Shown here: one piece after another, positions 5,466-7,855 of the stretch
Layout: each line of letters opens with the position of its first letter
Numbering within the stretch: position 1 is the stretch's first letter
Assembly: GCA_903885895.1 (NCBI GenBank)
Contig: CAISKC010000172.1
Coordinates: 1 to 7,855, forward strand
Direction of reading: 5' to 3'
Origin: an uncultured Legionella sp.
GTDB taxonomy: Bacteria; Pseudomonadota; Gammaproteobacteria; Legionellales; Legionellaceae
Length of the DNA: 7,855 nt
Position numbers and translations under genes: made by a program
The notes under the pieces: generated by a model
The model's input: the letters and a program-made list of their open reading frames with translations, nothing else
Databases searched by the model: none
What the model was told of the DNA's origin: nothing

Positions 5466-7205
5466 CTACGGTCGATACTGATTATCGTCATCTGCTGCCA
5501 ACTTCTTCGCATATAAACGGTCTAAGATAATTTGTGCCTCTTCTGGTACCATTTTCTTAATACTTCGATGGCCCATATCTGCCGTATATTGCACAGATCT
5601 TACGCCTGACTTAGTATCTCTTGAAACATAGTCTTTTTGTTTTTCCAGTAACTTCGTCGCTTCTACCCATCCCTCTTCAGCACTCATATTTTCAGCAACA
5701 ATCTGCTTACGCAGCGCATTGAGTTTGCATACAAATATTTTTTCTGGGAGTTCCTTCGCAACCTTAGGCCTTTCGATCATTTCTGTTGCTTTTTTCTGGG
5801 GGCGTTGACGCTCTAGTCGATCATCTGGCATCGAACGTAATACCGAGTAACTATGATCATGACTCACAGCAGGACTCTCACGATATCGAGTATGACTCAT
5901 CTTTTGATCCACTGGAGGCATTACTGGAGCTGGAGCACGAACTTCCTGACCTTGTCTAGTCACATATTCCGCTGTTTTTAATTTTTGCCCATTCAAACAA
6001 TCTGCTTTTAATGTGCCATGTGCTGCATGAGCTGCATGATAAGTTTGCATCATATGCGCCAATGCAACCGAGTCAGCCGTACAAACATCTTGAAACGGAA
6101 TATCACCCTCTCTTGCAAGTGGCTGTGTGTTCACATGTACGACTTTGTCACAACCACTGATCAGTTTGACCTGTTCAACGATTTCCGCAAAATTATCATA
6201 GGTTCCTAAAGGATTCGCTAAAAAAACGGTTTTATTTTTAAAATCAATCATCATCGCAAAAGCGTGCTGACCAGTCGTAGTGCTCATATACAATGGTGGA
6301 TTATTCGGATCGTCTTTTCTTGCAAGCGCGGCTTGGAATTTGGAACTTCTTTCTTTGGGATTTCTTAACTGCCTCAGATCAGCAGCTACCCAGTTTGTAG
6401 CATCCATATTCAAATTAGCCGCTACTTTTCTAGATAAAAGCTGCTCTTCACGCGCTTCTTTTTCTACCCAACGCCTGAAAACAGATTTATTGATTTTTAA
6501 CATCGTTGGCCGTTCTGGCGACGAGACAACATGATCACGCAAACCAAGTAAATACCCTTCCTGATTCGGGGCACCTGTCAATCTATTCATAGCTTGATCC
6601 ATAGCACTCGCATGTAGCATATGTGCAAGACGACCAAGATGGCTAATATAATTAGGACCTTTGATATCAGCTTTGTGTGGAATCCTAGGTTGCAACTCCG
6701 TTAATAACCCTCTTAATAATTCTTCTGCAGGCCCATTTCCTCGGACTGCACTGTAATCGACCGTCAACTCCATTTGCGGTGGACTACCGCTAACACGGAA
6801 CGTATGGTGCGTATCATGTGTAAGATTAATCGTATCCACAAACTCTTGGGGGGAAAAACCTTCAGACTGAATGGCAGCCAACGGAATACTAATCGTATTG
6901 ATACGAGTATTCACTGGATTTTCTGCGGAATAATAAAGACCTGCGGTATGTTTTTTTATGGTGATTTGAGCAAAACCGGGAATTAACCCATCTGGGTAAA
7001 CATAGTTATGATAATGATTATCACGACCATAATTCTGAATCAACGCACCCTCTTCATGCAATTGCCCTCTCACTACATCAGAGTGAAAATCCTTAAATAC
7101 GACATCATCACCTATGATCTGTACATCATTTTCCGAAAACCCCAAATCTTGCAAATGACCTAAGATCAATTTGTCGCGCATGTCTTGCATAATGAGTAAT
7201 CCCAT
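5466..7205 (-). CDS. Uncharacterised 579-residue protein with a CE-clan-like His/Asn/Gln/Cys pattern
   Basis: I do not recognise this protein overall. Residues 314-334 (HAFAMMIDFKNKTV..., ending ANPLG) follow the shape of the Ulp/CE-clan cysteine protease core, where His starts a strand, ID.K.KT.. forms the turn, and a D/N before S/P-L-G is the acid position. Here these are His314 and Asn331. Further on, IPFQDVCTADSVALA (369-383) resembles the oxyanion Gln/nucleophile Cys block, giving Gln372 and Cys375, although Gln normally lies 6-7 residues before Cys. Peptidase or YopJ-like acetyltransferase activity is therefore only a hypothesis. Around the core are an N-terminal region of about 300 residues, a His/Ala-rich YHAAHAAHG (389-397), a Pro-rich linker (424-431), and a charged, helical C-terminus ending in an acidic DDD. 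There is no signal peptide or membrane helix. ATG 7205 has no good Shine-Dalgarno; ATG 7190 (residue 6), behind GGGATT, is a real alternative. Confidence 0.8.
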   Translation of the reverse strand: MGLLIMQDMRDKLILGHLQDLGFSENDVQIIGDDVVFKDFHSDVVRGQLHEEGALIQNYGRDNHYHNYVYPDGLIPGFAQITIKKHTAGLYYSAENPVNTRINTISIPLAAIQSEGFSPQEFVDTINLTHDTHHTFRVSGSPPQMELTVDYSAVRGNGPAEELLRGLLTELQPRIPHKADIKGPNYISHLGRLAHMLHASAMDQAMNRLTGAPNQEGYLLGLRDHVVSSPERPTMLKINKSVFRRWVEKEAREEQLLSRKVAANLNMDATNWVAADLRQLRNPKERSSKFQAALARKDDPNNPPLYMSTTTGQHAFAMMIDFKNKTVFLANPLGTYDNFAEIVEQVKLISGCDKVVHVNTQPLAREGDIPFQDVCTADSVALAHMMQTYHAAHAAHGTLKADCLNGQKLKTAEYVTRQGQEVRAPAPVMPPVDQKMSHTRYRESPAVSHDHSYSVLRSMPDDRLERQRPQKKATEMIERPKVAKELPEKIFVCKLNALRKQIVAENMSAEEGWVEATKLLEKQKDYVSRDTKSGVRSVQYTADMGHRSIKKMVPEEAQIILDRLYAKKLAADDDNQYRP

Positions 7206-7212
7206 AAAAAGA

Positions 7213-7241
7213 TTGATTGCTATTTAATTGTACTACATAAT
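7213..7241 (+). promoter_or_regulatory. Candidate sigma-70 promoter for the 159-residue gene
   Basis: TTGATT (7213-7218) is followed after 17 nt by CATAAT (7236-7241), matching four and five of six consensus bases. The predicted start near 7248 gives a leader of about 25 nt carrying the AGG ribosome-binding site. It overlaps the opposing promoter at 7227-7255. Confidence 0.5.
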
Positions 7242-7249
7242 CATTAAAT
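7222..7249. promoter_or_regulatory. Inverted repeat in the divergent promoter region, possible operator
   Basis: ATTTAAT (7222-7228) and ATTAAAT (7243-7249) are exact inverted copies with centres 21 bp apart, about two helical turns. That geometry suits a dimeric DNA-binding protein contacting one face. The dyad centre lies between the two opposing promoters and each arm overlaps promoter sequence. The region is AT-rich, so chance occurrence is possible. Confidence 0.3.
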
Positions 7250-7255
7250 TTTCAA
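7227..7255 (-). promoter_or_regulatory. Candidate sigma-70 promoter for the 579-residue gene
   Basis: On the minus strand TTGAAA (7250-7255) is followed after 17 nt by TACAAT (7227-7232), each with five of six consensus matches. It is among the best promoter matches noticed here. The predicted start near 7220 leaves about 15 nt before ATG 7205 and about 30 nt before ATG 7190, which favours neither start decisively but makes the leader for 7205 short. Confidence 0.55.
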
Positions 7256-7272
7256 ATACAGCAGGTTTCTCT

Positions 7273-7752
7273 ATGCAAACTCACTTAGAAATTGATACAT
7301 TTATTGCGCAATGCAGCGCTATTCACTCTGATAGAGAAACAGCTTTGGTCTCAGAAGCGCCTTACCGAGTTTATTTAGATGTACAAAGTGGTTATCCTCA
7401 GGTAAAAATTGTTGCTCAGGGATCAAGCGAATATGATGCCATGGATCACTTTCTAGAAAACCCCTCTCAGCTCAATCTAATACCTGGTGGTGAAGCTTAT
7501 TTTTCTATTCACGATAATTACTCCTACTACCCTACTTATGATGATTTTACCTATACCATTCCGCTCACTCATGCAAATTTTGTTGTACTGCAACATCTCT
7601 ATTCAAGTAAAAAAGGGTTTGAGCTCATAGAGCGCTGCTACCAAGATCTCGTAAAACACTTACCAGAAGATGTCGCACAAAACCAAGAAACATCTCGCGC
7701 ATACGCAACTTATCATAGAAGTTACGCATTGACAACCTCGCTAAAAATCTGA
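7273..7752 (+). CDS. Hypothetical 159-residue Tyr-rich protein
   Basis: I recognise no family. The protein is soluble in appearance, with no signal peptide, transmembrane helix or cysteine motif. It has about 15 tyrosines, clustered around DNYSYYPTYDDFTY (81-94). The N-terminal half alternates short strands (YRVYLDV, QVKIVAQ, EAYFSI, YTIPL), and the C-terminal half looks helical (FELIERCYQDLVKHL). The ATG at 7273 is chosen because AGG lies 7 nt upstream; a TTG at 7228 would extend the frame 15 codons but overlaps the predicted promoter. It is divergent from the 579-residue gene across a 67-bp gap, so it may be co-regulated with it as partner, chaperone or regulator; this is inference. Translation runs full length with no sign of decay. 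Confidence 0.7.
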   Translation: MQTHLEIDTFIAQCSAIHSDRETALVSEAPYRVYLDVQSGYPQVKIVAQGSSEYDAMDHFLENPSQLNLIPGGEAYFSIHDNYSYYPTYDDFTYTIPLTHANFVVLQHLYSSKKGFELIERCYQDLVKHLPEDVAQNQETSRAYATYHRSYALTTSLKI

Positions 7753-7763
7753 TAATTCGGGGT

Positions 7764-7790
7764 AAAAATAAAACGCCACAGGACGGCATT
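7764..7790 (-). terminator. Likely Rho-independent terminator for a minus-strand transcript from the right
   Basis: On the minus strand AATGCC and GGCGTT form a 6-bp stem (one U-G wobble) with a 7-nt loop, followed directly by TTATTTTT. It would end a transcript entering from beyond the right edge. Minus-strand stop codons at 7836-7838 and 7840-7842 lie a suitable distance upstream of it, but no coding sequence can be assigned to them. The plus strand has no U-run after the stem, so it would not stop transcription of the 159-residue gene. Confidence 0.4.
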
Positions 7791-7855
7791 GTCGTGATTA
7801 GGATTATTAGTCGACCATCAACTGCACGTTGTACCTTACCTATGTATATTGGATT

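Noticed and set aside
7090..7205. N-terminal signal peptide or membrane anchor on the 579-residue protein
   Set aside because: The N-terminus (MGLLIMQDMRDKLILGHLQD) is amphipathic and charged within ten residues, with no continuous hydrophobic core or cleavage site.
7213..7255. PmrA-type box (TTAAT direct repeats with 11-bp periodicity) upstream of the possible effector gene
   Set aside because: TTAAT-like sequences occur, but they form an inverted repeat and their spacing does not give the tandem 11-bp period of PmrA sites.

Overview
The window reads as chromosomal DNA of a gammaproteobacterium with moderate to low GC. The evidence is a set of gene pairings typical of that class: ratA followed by rnfH (UPF0125), and lptM (a very small lipoprotein gene) directly in front of dapF, plus full-length TrkA and TrkH. 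The large unrecognised reading frame at 5466-7205 has a pattern like CE-clan cysteine proteases, a fold common in host-directed effectors. That makes a host-associated lineage (for example Legionellales) possible, but this is inference and no lineage marker is present.

Layout. Positions 1-116 hold no convincing gene; they contain a REP-like imperfect palindrome and a hairpin just downstream of rnfH. Positions 117-1502 are a minus-strand operon read right to left: an alpha/beta-hydrolase carboxylesterase, ratA and rnfH, with 4-bp and 8-bp overlaps. Positions 1503-1643 are a divergent promoter region. Positions 1644-5443 are a plus-strand operon lptM-dapF-trkA-trkH, with 4-bp and 13-bp overlaps and a 4-nt gap. 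Positions 5466-7205 are a minus-strand gene for a 579-residue protein that converges on trkH. Positions 7206-7272 are a short AT-rich divergent control region with two well-formed, overlapping sigma-70-like promoters and an inverted repeat. Positions 7273-7752 encode a 159-residue Tyr-rich protein of unknown function. The last 100 bases carry a likely Rho-independent terminator for a minus-strand transcript entering from the right.

How the genes work together. The plus-strand operon mixes envelope and ion functions: LptM assists maturation of the LPS exporter LptD/E, DapF supplies meso-diaminopimelate for peptidoglycan and lysine, and TrkA/TrkH form a potassium uptake system. The minus-strand operon combines a small esterase with RatA (START-fold) and RnfH (ubiquitin-like fold). 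The right third is the accessory-looking part: two uncharacterised genes diverge from one shared control region, and the larger may be a CE-clan peptidase or acetyltransferase-like protein. No tRNA, rRNA, CRISPR array or insertion sequence was seen.
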